From Nocardioides antri (GTDB lineage: Bacteria > Actinomycetota > Actinomycetes > Propionibacteriales > Nocardioidaceae), in contig NZ_VUJW01000003.1 in NCBI RefSeq assembly GCF_008373765.1, positions 186,001 to 250,000 of the forward strand: DNA of 64,000 nt, in the 5' to 3' direction. The notes below the pieces were generated by a model. The model was not told the origin of the DNA and ran no database searches. It saw nothing but the letters and a program-made list of their open reading frames with translations. Made by a program: the position numbers and the translations under genes. Of the stretch, positions 25,681 to 34,872 are shown piece after piece. The stretch's first letter is position 1. Each line of letters begins with the position of its first letter.

Positions 25681-28245
25681 ATGTCCGATTCTTGGCCCGA
25701 CCAGCCCACCCCCCAGCAGGTCCGCCGGGCTCTCGCCCGAGCCGAGCGCGGGGCGGCCCTCGATCTCGACGAGGCGACCGCATTGCTGGCGGCGACGGGC
25801 GAGGACCTCGACCGGTTGACAGCCGCCGCCGCGAAGGTGCGCGACGCGGGCCTGGTCGCGGCGGGCCGGCCGGGAGTCCTCACCTACTCCCCCAAGGTCT
25901 TCATCCCGATCACCCGGCTGTGCCGCGACAAGTGCCACTACTGCACCTTTGTCGAGACCCCGAAGCAGGCCGCGCGGGAGGGTCGGGCGCCGTACCTCTC
26001 TCCGGACGAGATCCTCGCCATCGCCCGCGACGGCGCCGCCCTGGGCTGCCTGGAGGCGCTGTTCACATTGGGCGACCGTCCCGAGGACCGGTGGCCCGAG
26101 GCTCGTGCGTGGCTGGACGAGCAGGGCTACGACTCCACGCTCGCCTACATCCGGGCGATGGCGGTGCGGGTGCTGGAGGAGACCGGCCTGCTGCCGCACC
26201 TGAACCCGGGCGTGATGTCGTGGGAGGAGCTCAACCGACTCAAGCCGGTCTCGCCGTCGATGGGCATGATGCTCGAGACCACGTCGCGCCGGCTGTTCGA
26301 GACCAAGGGCGAGGCCCACTACGGCTCCCCCGACAAGGATCCCGAGGTCCGGCTCCGGGTGCTGGACGACGCCGGCCGGCTGTCGGTGCCGTTCACGACC
26401 GGCCTGCTGGTCGGCATCGGCGAGACGCTCCGGGAGCGGGCGGAGACGATCTTCGCGTTGCGCCGTACCTCCCGCGCCTACGGCGCAGTCCAGGAGGTCA
26501 TCGTCCAGAACTTCCGCGCCAAGCCCGACACCGCGATGCGCCACGCCGACGACCTCGGGCTCGACGACTACCGCGCCGCGATCGCGGTCACCCGCCTCGT
26601 CCTCGGCCCGAAGGCACGCGTCCAGGCTCCCCCCAACCTCGTGGACCTGACCGAGTGCCGGCTGCTGCTCGAGGCCGGTGTCGACGACTGGGGCGGTGTG
26701 TCGCCGCTGACGCCCGACCACGTCAACCCCGAGCGCCCGTGGCCCTCGCTGGACCGGCTCCGCGAGCTGACCGCCGCCTGTGGGTTCGAGCTCAGGGCGC
26801 GGCTGACGGTGCACCCGGAGTACGTCGTCGGTGCGCTCCAGCGCGGAGAGCCGTGGATCGACCCGCGGGTCGCCGGCCACGTCGCCGCGCTCGCCGGTGA
26901 CGACGGGCTCGCCGTGCCCGGCGTCAAGCCCACCGGCCTGCCCTGGCAGGAGCCGGACGGCGGCGGTCTCGACAAGCTCGACCAGCAAAGTTGGGGCCGC
27001 ACCGACCTCCACACCGGCGTCGACACCGAGGGCCGCACCGACGACCGGCGCGGCGACTTCGCCTCCGTCTACGGCGACTGGGACGAGGTCCGAGACCTCG
27101 CCGCGACCACCGGGGCCCCCGCGGTGCTCCACGCCGAGGGCAGCGACGCGCTGCGCGCTGCCGAGCAGGATCCCGGCAACCTCTCCGACGAGCACGCCCT
27201 GACCCTGATGACGGCCGAGGGCGACCTGCTCCGCGAGGTGGTCCGGCTGGCCGACGACCTGCGCCGCGAGACGGTCGGCGACGCGGTGACCTACGTCGTC
27301 AACCGCAACATCAACTTCACCAACGTCTGCTACGTCGGCTGCCGGTTCTGCGCGTTCGCCCAGCGGCGCACCGACGCCGACGCCTACTCGCTGTCCTACG
27401 ACGAGGTGGCCGACCGCGCGCAGGAGGCCTGGGACCTCGGCGCGACCGAGGTGTGCATGCAGGGCGGCATCGACCCGGAGCTGCCGGCGACGGCGTACTT
27501 CGACCTCGTGCAGGCCGTGAAGCAGCGCGTGCCCGAGATGCACGTGCACGCCTTCTCCCCGATGGAGGTCGTCAACGGCACCGCCCGCACCGGCCTGAGC
27601 ATCGAGGACTTCCTCATCAAGACCCGCGAGGCCGGCCTCGGCTCCCTGCCCGGCACCGCCGCGGAGATCCTCGACGACGAGGTCCGCTGGGTGCTCACCA
27701 AGGGCAAGCTCCCCGCCCGCACCTGGATCGAGATCGTCTCCACCGCGCACCGGCTCGGGATCCCGACGACCTCGACGATGATGTACGGACACGTCGACAA
27801 CCCCCGGCACTGGGTCGCCCACCTCCGCGTCCTCTCCCGGGTCCAGGACCAGGCTCTCGAGGCCGGCCGCACCGGCTTCACCGAGTTCGTGCCGCTCCCC
27901 TTCGTGCACACGAGCGCGCCGATCTACCTCGCCGGCGTCGCCCGCCCCGGCCCGACGCTGCGCGACAACCTCGCCGTGCACGCGATGGCCCGGATCCTCC
28001 TCCACGACCGGATCTCCAACATCCAGACCAGCTGGGTCAAGCTCGGCGTCGACGGCACCCGCGCGATGCTGCAGGCGGGCGCCAACGACCTCGGCGGCAC
28101 CCTGATGGAGGAGACCATCTCCCGGATGGCCGGCTCCGAGCACGGCTCCGCCAAGACCGTCGCCGAGCTCACCGAGATCGGAGCCGGCATCGGCCGCCCG
28201 GTGCGCGAGCGGACGACGACGTACGACGCGCCGCCCGCCCGCTGA
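25681..28245 (+). CDS. fbiC: 7,8-didemethyl-8-hydroxy-5-deazariboflavin synthase FbiC (CofG/CofH fusion)
   Basis: FbiC joins tyrosine and a pyrimidine precursor to make FO, the deazaflavin head of coenzyme F420. The 854 residues hold two radical-SAM domains, each with a CX3CX2C cluster: C81-C85-C88 in [10 protein letters not shown] (CofG part) and C550-C554-C557 in [10 protein letters not shown] (CofH part). Length matches M. tuberculosis FbiC. The ATG at 25681 follows a hairpin and a -10 box, so fbiC has its own promoter separate from the MMPL gene. The other F420 assembly genes (fbiA, fbiB) are not in the window. Confidence 0.97.
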   Translation: MSDSWPDQPTPQQVRRALARAERGAALDLDEATALLAATGEDLDRLTAAAAKVRDAGLVAAGRPGVLTYSPKVFIPITRLCRDKCHYCTFVETPKQAAREGRAPYLSPDEILAIARDGAALGCLEALFTLGDRPEDRWPEARAWLDEQGYDSTLAYIRAMAVRVLEETGLLPHLNPGVMSWEELNRLKPVSPSMGMMLETTSRRLFETKGEAHYGSPDKDPEVRLRVLDDAGRLSVPFTTGLLVGIGETLRERAETIFALRRTSRAYGAVQEVIVQNFRAKPDTAMRHADDLGLDDYRAAIAVTRLVLGPKARVQAPPNLVDLTECRLLLEAGVDDWGGVSPLTPDHVNPERPWPSLDRLRELTAACGFELRARLTVHPEYVVGALQRGEPWIDPRVAGHVAALAGDDGLAVPGVKPTGLPWQEPDGGGLDKLDQQSWGRTDLHTGVDTEGRTDDRRGDFASVYGDWDEVRDLAATTGAPAVLHAEGSDALRAAEQDPGNLSDEHALTLMTAEGDLLREVVRLADDLRRETVGDAVTYVVNRNINFTNVCYVGCRFCAFAQRRTDADAYSLSYDEVADRAQEAWDLGATEVCMQGGIDPELPATAYFDLVQAVKQRVPEMHVHAFSPMEVVNGTARTGLSIEDFLIKTREAGLGSLPGTAAEILDDEVRWVLTKGKLPARTWIEIVSTAHRLGIPTTSTMMYGHVDNPRHWVAHLRVLSRVQDQALEAGRTGFTEFVPLPFVHTSAPIYLAGVARPGPTLRDNLAVHAMARILLHDRISNIQTSWVKLGVDGTRAMLQAGANDLGGTLMEETISRMAGSEHGSAKTVAELTEIGAGIGRPVRERTTTYDAPPAR

Positions 28246-28270
28246 CCGAGCTGGCTGGTCCTGGCGCGGG

Positions 28271-29539
28271 CTAACCCCGTCCGCTGCTGGAGCGGGCCCG
28301 ACGCGCCACCGAGTCGATGGCGACGGCGAGCAGGAGCACGCCTCCGGTCACGATGAAGCGCACGTCGGAGTCGACGTTCATCAGGTTGAGCCCGGACTCG
28401 ATCGCCTGGAGCACCAGGATCCCGAGCATCGCGGCGTACGCGGACCCACGGCCACCGAAGAGGCTGGTGCCGCCGATGACCGCCGCGGCGATCGCCGTCA
28501 GGTTGGTGTCACCGGTGCCGCTGGCCTGCGAGACCGAGGTCAGCTGAGCCGCGGCCAGCACACCGCCCAGGGCCGCGAACGCCGAGCAGAGGACGAACGC
28601 GGAGCAGTAGACGAGCCCGACCCGGATGCCCGACCGCCGCGCCGCCTCCTCGTTGCCGCCGATGGCGAACAGGTGCCGTCCCCAGCGGGTCCGGCGGAGG
28701 AGGAAGTCCATCAGCACCACGAGCGCCGCGAAGAGCACCGGGAGGTAGCCCCAGCCGCGGGCGATCCCGAGGTAGTAGGTGAGCCACGCGAGACCGAGAC
28801 CGAGGGCCGCGGTCTTCAGGATGATGCCCAGCAGGTTCGGCGGGGTCAGGCCTGCCGCCCGGCGCTGGCGGATCGCCCACAGCCGGGAGCCGAGGTAGGC
28901 GAGGGTGACCACCGCGACGAGCAGGTAGGCCTGGCCGTCGGTGAGGAACTTGTTGCGGGCGAACTCCGCGATGCCGGAGTCGCGCGGGACGTTGATGCTG
29001 CCGTCGGAGAGGACCCACAGCAGCGCGCCCTCGAACGCCAGCAGTCCGGCGAGGGAGAACACGAAGCTCGGCACGCCGACCCAGACGAAGAGTGCGGCGT
29101 AGAACGCGCCGATCACCGCCCCCACCAGGATCGCCGCCCCCATCGCCAGCCAGAGCGAACGCCCCTGGTCGACCAGCAGCACGGCCATGACCGCTGCTGC
29201 GAAGCCGGACACGGAACCCACGCTCAGGTCGATCTCACCGAGCAGGAGCACGATGACGATGCCGAGCGAGATGATCCCCACCGGCGCCGCGAAGAGCATC
29301 ATCGACACCAGGCTGCGCGAGGACAGGAACGTCGGCTCGTACAGGTAGAAGACGGTGCCGATGATGATGAGGCCGAGGACCACCGGCATCATGCCGAGCT
29401 CGCCGCCCTTGATCTGGCCCCAGAGCTGCCGCAGGTAGTCGGCCGGCGAGACCACCCGGATCAGTCGCTCGTCGGCCGCGTCGGCGGCGACGGGGACGCC
29501 GGGCGCTGCGGTGGGGTCGCTCTCACGCAGATCGGTCAC
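28271..29539 (-). CDS. Sugar ABC transporter permease (XylH/RbsC-like)
   Basis: A 422-residue permease of the BPD_transp_2 type, with about ten membrane helices. Typical segments are GIISLGIVIVLLLGEIDLSV, GLLAFEGALLWVL and AIAAAVIGGTSLFGGRGSAY. It would carry a pentose or similar sugar with the ATPase and binding protein encoded before it. The GTG at 29539 overlaps the ATPase stop (GTGA), so translation is coupled. It is the last gene of the operon and converges with fbiC. Confidence 0.9.
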   Translation of the reverse strand: MTDLRESDPTAAPGVPVAADAADERLIRVVSPADYLRQLWGQIKGGELGMMPVVLGLIIIGTVFYLYEPTFLSSRSLVSMMLFAAPVGIISLGIVIVLLLGEIDLSVGSVSGFAAAVMAVLLVDQGRSLWLAMGAAILVGAVIGAFYAALFVWVGVPSFVFSLAGLLAFEGALLWVLSDGSINVPRDSGIAEFARNKFLTDGQAYLLVAVVTLAYLGSRLWAIRQRRAAGLTPPNLLGIILKTAALGLGLAWLTYYLGIARGWGYLPVLFAALVVLMDFLLRRTRWGRHLFAIGGNEEAARRSGIRVGLVYCSAFVLCSAFAALGGVLAAAQLTSVSQASGTGDTNLTAIAAAVIGGTSLFGGRGSAYAAMLGILVLQAIESGLNLMNVDSDVRFIVTGGVLLLAVAIDSVARRARSSSGRG

Positions 29540-30357
29540 TGCTCTCCCTCCCCGGGAGCCGCGCGGCGCGCGGCGCGCGCTGCGACGACGTTGTCGGACG
29601 CCCCGGTGATGGCGGCGACCAGCTGGTCGGTGGTGGCCTCCTCGGTGCGGAACTCCGCCGCGTTGCGGCCGAGCCGGAGCACGACGATGCGGTCTGAGAC
29701 CGCCTGCACGTCGGCCATGTTGTGGCTGACCAGGATCACTCCCAGCCCGTGCTCCCGGAGCCGCTCCACGAGGTTGAGAACCTCCGCGGTCTGGGCGACG
29801 CCGAGCGCCGCGGTGGGCTCGTCGAGCATCACCACCCGCGGCTCGCCCACCAGCGACCGGGCGATGGCCACGGTCTGCCGCTGGCCGCCGGAGAGGGACG
29901 CCACCGGGATCCGGACCGACGGGATCTTCGCGGAGAGGCTGCGCAGCAGCCGCCACGCCTCCTTCTCCATCGAGACCTCGTTCATCACCGGCCCGAGGTG
30001 GTGCTCCTTGCCGAGGAACAGGTTGGCCACCACGTCGAGGTTGTCGCACAGGGCGAGGTCCTGGAACACGGTGGCGATGCCGAGGTGCTGCGCGGCGGAC
30101 GGTCCCGAGATGGACACCGCCTGCCCGCCGACCTCGATGATGCCGCTGTCGGGCTGGTAGACGCCGGCGATCGTCTTGACGAGCGTCGACTTCCCGGCAC
30201 CGTTGTCGCCGACCAGGGCGACGACCTCGCCGGCGTGCACCTCCAGCGCCACGTCGGTCAGCGCCTGGACGGCGCCGAACCGCTTGTTGATCCCGGTCAG
30301 GGACAGGACCCGCTCGGCCCTGCCCCTGACCGTGGTCTCGTAGTCGGTGACCGTCAT
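29536..30357 (-). CDS. Sugar ABC transporter ATPase, single-domain
   Basis: A 273-residue ATP-binding subunit. Walker A is GDNGAGKST, the signature LSGGQRQTVAIARSL, and Walker B VVMLDEPTAAL, followed by the H-loop VSHNM. Many monosaccharide importers (XylG, RbsA) have two ATPase domains in about 500 residues; this one has a single domain, so the transporter probably uses two copies, as in FrcA-type systems. The ATG overlaps the binding-protein stop by one base (TGATG). Confidence 0.92.
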   Translation of the reverse strand: MTVTDYETTVRGRAERVLSLTGINKRFGAVQALTDVALEVHAGEVVALVGDNGAGKSTLVKTIAGVYQPDSGIIEVGGQAVSISGPSAAQHLGIATVFQDLALCDNLDVVANLFLGKEHHLGPVMNEVSMEKEAWRLLRSLSAKIPSVRIPVASLSGGQRQTVAIARSLVGEPRVVMLDEPTAALGVAQTAEVLNLVERLREHGLGVILVSHNMADVQAVSDRIVVLRLGRNAAEFRTEEATTDQLVAAITGASDNVVAARAARRAAPGEGEQ

Positions 30358-31451
30358 CAGGAGATGCCGGCCGCCTCGCAGGCCTCCACGTAGTCGCCGG
30401 TGCAGATGTCCGACGCCTCGTAGAACCCGTCGGCGATGACGGTGTCGTTGACGTTGTCGGCGGTCACGACCACCGGGTCGAAGATGTACGACGGAACGCC
30501 CTCGAAGTCGGTCTGCTCCACTCCGGTCTCCGTGGTGGCCGGCGCCTCCTCGCCGTCGGCGAGCGCCACCGCGACCTCGGCCGCGGTCTCGGCCTCCAGC
30601 TTGATCGACTTGTAGATCGTCATCGCCTGCTCACCCACGAGGATCCGCTGGATCGCCGCGATCTCGGCGTCCTGCCCGGTCACCGGCGGCAGCGCGTCGG
30701 CGGGGACGTCGGCACCCGTCAGGGCCGCGATGACGCCGCCGGCCTGGCCGTCGTTGGCGGCGTACACGCCGTCGATCTCCGACGGGTCGTACTTGTTGAG
30801 CTGGTCGGTGGTCCACTGCTGGGCCTGCTCGGGGCTCCAGTCGGGGTTGTCGAACTCCGCGAGGACGGTGAGGCCGCTCTCGTCGATCACGCTGTGCGCG
30901 CCGGCCTTGAACTGCGCGGCGTTGGGATCGCTCGGCGCGCCGTTGAGCATCAGGATGCTGCCCTCGTCGCCCATGGCCTCGACGAGCGCCTCGGCCTGAA
31001 GGCGTCCGACCGTCTCGTTGTCGAAGGACATGTAGTAGTCGGCGTTCTCGATGAACCGGTCGTAGGCGATGACCGGCACGTCCTGGCTCTGCGCCTCGTC
31101 GACCATGCCGGCCGCGGTCTCGAAGTTCACCGGGTCGAGCACGACCACGTCGGCGCCCTGGTCGAGCACGCTCGTGAGCTGCTCGGCCTGCTTGGACTCG
31201 TCCTGGTCGGCGTTCTGGTAGAGGATCTCGCAGTCGGAGCACAGCTCCTCGACCTTGGCCTCGAACAGCGGGCGGTCGTGCTCCTCGTAGCGGGTGGTCG
31301 CCGTCTCGGGCAGCAGCAGCGCGATGGTGGCGCCGCCACCGCCCTCGCCGCCGTCCTCTGCCTCGTTGGCGCCACAGGCGGTCAGCGTGATGGCTCCGAG
31401 TACGACGGCGGCGCCGAAGCCGGCAGCGCGGTGGAACGTGGATGTGGACAT
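30357..31451 (-). CDS. Sugar-binding lipoprotein of the ABC importer (XylF-like)
   Basis: A 364-residue substrate-binding protein. A lipoprotein signal ends in GAITLTAC, followed by a Gly-rich linker and a periplasmic-binding-protein type 1 fold (IALLLPETATTRYEEHDRPL, VIAYDRFIENADYYMSFDNE, GVYAANDGQAGGVIAAL, VTGQDAEIAAIQRILVGEQA). These fit the xylose-binding XylF group, but the exact sugar is not certain. The ATG at 31451 has GAGGAG about six bases upstream. Its promoter region faces a ROK repressor gene. Confidence 0.88.
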   Translation of the reverse strand: MSTSTFHRAAGFGAAVVLGAITLTACGANEAEDGGEGGGGATIALLLPETATTRYEEHDRPLFEAKVEELCSDCEILYQNADQDESKQAEQLTSVLDQGADVVVLDPVNFETAAGMVDEAQSQDVPVIAYDRFIENADYYMSFDNETVGRLQAEALVEAMGDEGSILMLNGAPSDPNAAQFKAGAHSVIDESGLTVLAEFDNPDWSPEQAQQWTTDQLNKYDPSEIDGVYAANDGQAGGVIAALTGADVPADALPPVTGQDAEIAAIQRILVGEQAMTIYKSIKLEAETAAEVAVALADGEEAPATTETGVEQTDFEGVPSYIFDPVVVTADNVNDTVIADGFYEASDICTGDYVEACEAAGIS

Positions 31452-31612
31452 GAGACTCCTCGACGCGGGGTGCGGAACACGAACTTGGGTCGAGTGTCGA
31501 CCGTCACGTTCTTGCCGTCAAGACTTGAACATAAAAGATTCGAATCCCGGATTCTGCCGTCGCTAGTGATCGCGGCTTGACCACAAGGCTGTGATCGGTG
31601 CACAGTTCCGCC
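31452..31612. promoter_or_regulatory. Divergent control region between the sugar operon and the ROK regulator
   Basis: This 161-base gap is less GC-rich than its surroundings. On the minus strand TTGACG, 17 bases and GACACT could be the importer promoter. The palindrome GATTCGAATC at 31537-31546 is a possible half of a regulator site. The true operator is not clear. Confidence 0.35.
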
Positions 31613-32800
31613 ATGTCCCCAGCGCACGGCGACCCGGCTCCCGGGTCCCCCGCGTCCCTGCGCACCGCCAACCAGCAGCGCGTCCTCGACGTGCTGCGGA
31701 CCGCCGCCCCGGGCACCCACGACGCCGACGCGGACGGCGGTCCGACCGCGTTCACGCAGGCCGAGCTCGCCCGCGTCACCGGCCTCGCCCGGGCGACCGT
31801 CTCCAACATCGTGCGCGAGCTCAGCGCCGCCGGACTGGTCGACAGCGAGGCAGGAAGCGGCCGTCGGGGCTCGGCGGTCAGCCTCTCCCCGGCGGCCGGC
31901 GTCGTCGCCGGTGTCGACTTCGGGCACAGCCACCTCGCGGTGGCGATCGGCGACCTGACCGGGCGGGTCCTCGCGGAGGAGCGCCGCCACCTGGCCGCGG
32001 CCCTCGAGCACGACGAGGCGCTCGCGCTGGCCGCCGAGCTCATCGACGGCATGGTCCCCAAGGGCGCCGCCCTGCGCCACATCGGCATGGGCCTGCCGGC
32101 CCCGGTGACCGACGACGTGGTCCGCACCCCTGCCATCTTCCCGGGCTGGCGCGGCGTCGACGCCGCGGCGGCCGCTTCCGCCGTGCTGGGAGCGCCGGTC
32201 GACGTCGAGAACGACGCCAACCTGGGCGCGCTCGCCGAGCACCGCTGCGGGGTCGGCCGCGGTCGCGACAGCTCGGTGTTCGTCAAGATCTCGTCCGGTG
32301 TCGGTGCCGGCCTCATCATCGGCAACGAGCTGTTCCACGGCGCCGGTGGGACCGCAGGCGAGATCGGCCACCTGACGCTCGACGAGCAGGGCCCGATGTG
32401 CCGCTGTGGCAGCCGTGGCTGCCTGGAGGCCTACACGTCGGTCGGCGCCGTCACCTCGATGATCGCCAGCCAGTACCCCGGGGCCACCCTCGACGACATC
32501 GTCGCAGCCGCGCAGGAGGGCGACGTGTCCGCGCGGCGGGCGCTCGAGGACGCCGGGCTCCACCTCGGCTGGGGCCTGGCGACCATCGTCAACCTGCTCA
32601 ACCCGTCGGTGATCGTCGTCGGCGGAGACATGGCCAGGGCGGGCGAGCTGCTGCTCGAGCCCGCCCGCATCGGGCTGCGCCGGCACGCGCTCGACGCGGT
32701 CGCCCAGACACCGGTCCTGGCGAGCGCGCTGGGCGAGCGGGCGAGCCTCGTCGGCGCCGTGCTGCTCGCCGCCGAGCGGACCGAGCTGCTGGTCGGCTGA
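31613..32800 (+). CDS. ROK-family transcriptional repressor (XylR-like)
   Basis: A 395-residue ROK repressor, probably of the divergent sugar importer. The N-terminus holds a winged helix-turn-helix (TQAELARVTGLARATVSNIV), then the sugar-kinase-like fold with VAGVDFGHSHLAVAIGDLTG, GVGAGLIIGNELFHGAGGTA and the zinc motif CRCGSRGCLEAY. Binding of the transported sugar would release it from DNA. A GTG at 31598 would add five residues; I chose the ATG at 31613. Its end overlaps a 14-base tandem repeat. Confidence 0.88.
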   Translation: MSPAHGDPAPGSPASLRTANQQRVLDVLRTAAPGTHDADADGGPTAFTQAELARVTGLARATVSNIVRELSAAGLVDSEAGSGRRGSAVSLSPAAGVVAGVDFGHSHLAVAIGDLTGRVLAEERRHLAAALEHDEALALAAELIDGMVPKGAALRHIGMGLPAPVTDDVVRTPAIFPGWRGVDAAAAASAVLGAPVDVENDANLGALAEHRCGVGRGRDSSVFVKISSGVGAGLIIGNELFHGAGGTAGEIGHLTLDEQGPMCRCGSRGCLEAYTSVGAVTSMIASQYPGATLDDIVAAAQEGDVSARRALEDAGLHLGWGLATIVNLLNPSVIVVGGDMARAGELLLEPARIGLRRHALDAVAQTPVLASALGERASLVGAVLLAAERTELLVG

Positions 32801-32846
32801 GGCCGGTCGGCTGAGGCCGGTCGGCTGAGGCTGGTCTGCTGGGGCT
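32791..32846 (+). repeat. 14-base tandem repeat, four copies, over the ROK stop codon
   Basis: GGTCGGCTGAGGCC is repeated twice exactly, then once with one change and once with three changes. The first copy contains the last codons and stop of the ROK gene. The array fills the gap before the next convergent stop. Confidence 0.85.
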
Positions 32847-32852
32847 GGGCGG

Positions 32853-33029
32853 CTACTCCGGTCGGGACGGGGGCTGGGCCTCGGCCTGGGCCTTCGCCTG
32901 CTCAGGCGGCAGGGCCAGGAAGTCGGGGAACGACAGCTGCACGCGGAGGCCGAGGGCCTCCATCACGTCGACCGGCGGGGCCGGCTGCGCGGCGGCCTGG
33001 GCCGCGCCGTCGGGCTGGGAGGAGTTCAT
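32853..33029 (-). CDS. 58-residue Ala/Pro/Gln-rich peptide in a sulfotransferase-glycosyltransferase operon
   Basis: Not recognised. The start overlaps the glycosyltransferase stop (ATGA), which supports real, coupled translation. The middle (VDVMEALGLRVQLSFPDFLA) could form a short amphipathic segment; both ends are low-complexity (AAQAAAQPAPP, EQAKAQAEAQPP). It has no cysteine, signal peptide or membrane helix. It could be a substrate or small partner of the two upstream enzymes, or a minor peptide of no function. A longer in-frame reading would run through the glycosyltransferase gene in another frame and is rejected. Confidence 0.5.
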   Translation of the reverse strand: MNSSQPDGAAQAAAQPAPPVDVMEALGLRVQLSFPDFLALPPEQAKAQAEAQPPSRPE

Positions 33030-34036
33030 ACAGCACCTGCCTCGAGTCTGTTGTCGGAGTCGGTCGCCTGCTGGAGCCGCTCGGCGATGAAGGCCAGCCG
33101 GTCGGCGTACGCCGCCCGCGTCGGCGTGCCCTCGGTGAACAGGTCGGAGAAGAGCTGGCGGGCACCCTCGACCATCGGGGTGCGGTACGGCGCCTTGTCC
33201 GTGAAGCCGACGAGCTGGAGCGCCGGCGCACCCGCCAGCGCTGCGACACGACGGCCGATCACCGCGCTGAGGACGTCGCGCGTCCTGACCTCGTCGAAGC
33301 CCGGCTCCGTGGACGCCCGCTCGAGGACCGCGTCGTGCATCGCGAGGACCAGGTCGGCGCCCCGCAGGCAGGCCAGCGGCTCCTCGGCGGGCGCCGTGTC
33401 GTCGACGTAGTTGCTCGTGAGGATGAACCCCGGCTCGGGGACGGCGACGTACTTCCCCTTCGCCATGGCCATGAGACCGACGCCGAGGGCGTAGAAGCCC
33501 TTGAGGTACCACGACCGGAGGAACTCCAGCCGCTCGACCACCAGCTCGCGCCGGGCCACGCCGTAGCTCGACGGGAACGGCAGCGAGCCGAAGACCCGCA
33601 TCCGCTGGGCGGGGTCGTCGGCGTTGACGTGGCGCACCACCTCGAGGGTCGCGGTGGCACGGTCCGGCGCGACGACCGAGAGGTGGATGATGTGGCCGCC
33701 GGCGCACACGGCGTCCGGCCGGTCGGCCATCCGCTTGCGGGCCTTCTCGAGCGTCTCCAGGACCGGGTAGTTGTCGTCGGCGCCCATCACGACGTACTCG
33801 CTGTCGAGGTCGTTGACGACGCTCAGCAGGCGCTCGAAGACCGGCAGCGACGCGTCGTACGCGCGGTAGTCGACGGTGAGTGCGGACTGCCGCACCGTCG
33901 TGCGGTTGAGCTCCCGCGCCTCCGCCCCGCTGCCGTCGGCGACGACGAGGTCGGCGCGCGGGTAGAACCGTGCGTAGTAGTCGAGGACCGACCGCAGGGA
34001 GTGCGGCCGGTCAGCGGTCGGGATGACGATCTTCAT
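33026..34036 (-). CDS. Glycosyltransferase-like protein (GT-A type)
   Basis: A 336-residue protein with a nucleotide-sugar-transferase-like start (MKIVIPTADRPHSLRSVLDY, ADLVVADGS) and the motif EYVVMGADDNYPV, which may be the metal-binding DxD-type site. Later parts (GSLPFPSSYGVARRELVVER) are not diagnostic. Donor and acceptor are unknown. I chose the ATG at 34036, 10 bases after the sulfotransferase stop; an upstream ATG at 34075 would overlap that gene. It is in one operon with the sulfotransferase and the 58-residue peptide. Confidence 0.65.
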   Translation of the reverse strand: MKIVIPTADRPHSLRSVLDYYARFYPRADLVVADGSGAEARELNRTTVRQSALTVDYRAYDASLPVFERLLSVVNDLDSEYVVMGADDNYPVLETLEKARKRMADRPDAVCAGGHIIHLSVVAPDRATATLEVVRHVNADDPAQRMRVFGSLPFPSSYGVARRELVVERLEFLRSWYLKGFYALGVGLMAMAKGKYVAVPEPGFILTSNYVDDTAPAEEPLACLRGADLVLAMHDAVLERASTEPGFDEVRTRDVLSAVIGRRVAALAGAPALQLVGFTDKAPYRTPMVEGARQLFSDLFTEGTPTRAAYADRLAFIAERLQQATDSDNRLEAGAV

Positions 34037-34046
34037 GGCCCGCACC

Positions 34047-34823
34047 TCATCCGATTCCGATCGGCCCGAAGTCAACGTCCGGATAGTACTGACAGAAGCG
34101 CTCGACGCGGGCCCTCAGCTCGACGGGGATCGCGTCGCCCCGGCCGGTCGTCCCGACGTTCTTGCGCACGTTGACCCCGCCGGCCACCGTCTCGAGCGCC
34201 TCGGCGATCGCGTCGTTGTTCCACGGCAGCTGGCCGAACTTCAGAATCCGCCGCAGCTGGCCGTGCGGGTCGGCGATGAGGTCCTCGTAGGTGACGAGCA
34301 CCTTGTGCTCGGCCTTGACCCAGCTGACGTAGAAGTGGATGTACCACGGCACGGCGAGGTCGACGAGGAACTCGTACATCCGCTCCGGCTCCCAGCTGAC
34401 CATCGACTCGTCGATGTAGGCGGCGGCAGTGAGCGGGGAGTCGTTGACGACGTGATCGCGCAGGCTCACCACGATGTCGAAGATGTTGCGCACCAGGCAG
34501 ACCGGCACGATCTGGTAGCGGTCGATGAGTGCCTGGGTCTCTGCGTTGTGCTTGACGTGGTTCTGCGCGACCCAGGCGCGCGGCCGGTGCGGGCTCGCCA
34601 TCTGCCCCTGGTCGAACGCGCGCCGCAGGACCTGCGTCGCGGCGAACGCGCGCTGGATCTCCGGCTCGCTGAGCTCCTGCTCCCGGCGGGCGTACGACGG
34701 CACGACGTGCTCGCGCCGGAACCCGGGCATCGCGGACAGCGCGGCCGAGAGGAATGTCGAGCCACTCTTCGGCATGCACGCCACCAGGACCGCCCGTGAG
34801 TTGGCGCCAGGGATGCCGGTCAT
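34047..34823 (-). CDS. PAPS-dependent sulfotransferase
   Basis: A 258-residue cytosolic-type sulfotransferase that would move a sulfate group from PAPS to an acceptor. The 5'-phosphosulfate loop is clear near the N-terminus (VACMPKSGSTFLSAAL), the 3'-phosphate site is probably in VCLVRNIFDIVVSLRDHV, and KVLVTYEDLIADPHGQLRRI is a family motif. With the glycosyltransferase it probably decorates a glycan or glycolipid. A TAGCCT hexamer about 40 bases upstream is a possible -10. Confidence 0.85.
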   Translation of the reverse strand: MTGIPGANSRAVLVACMPKSGSTFLSAALSAMPGFRREHVVPSYARREQELSEPEIQRAFAATQVLRRAFDQGQMASPHRPRAWVAQNHVKHNAETQALIDRYQIVPVCLVRNIFDIVVSLRDHVVNDSPLTAAAYIDESMVSWEPERMYEFLVDLAVPWYIHFYVSWVKAEHKVLVTYEDLIADPHGQLRRILKFGQLPWNNDAIAEALETVAGGVNVRKNVGTTGRGDAIPVELRARVERFCQYYPDVDFGPIGIG

Positions 34824-34872
34824 GGGGGTGGTGGGTCGCTCTCGGTCCGGGTGCGTGGGCCTGGCGAGGCTA

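Noticed and set aside
25666-28143. 825-residue open frame opposite fbiC
   Set aside because: Shadow frame caused by GC-rich codon bias; fbiC with its two CX3CX2C clusters is the real gene.
24370-28245. A 1291-residue protein starting inside the MMPL gene
   Set aside because: The N-terminal part is an off-frame reading of MMPL; the FbiC start at 25681 follows a terminator and a -10 box.
32853-33707. A 284-residue longer form of the 58-residue peptide
   Set aside because: The added part is an off-frame reading of the glycosyltransferase; the ATGA overlap gives a better start.
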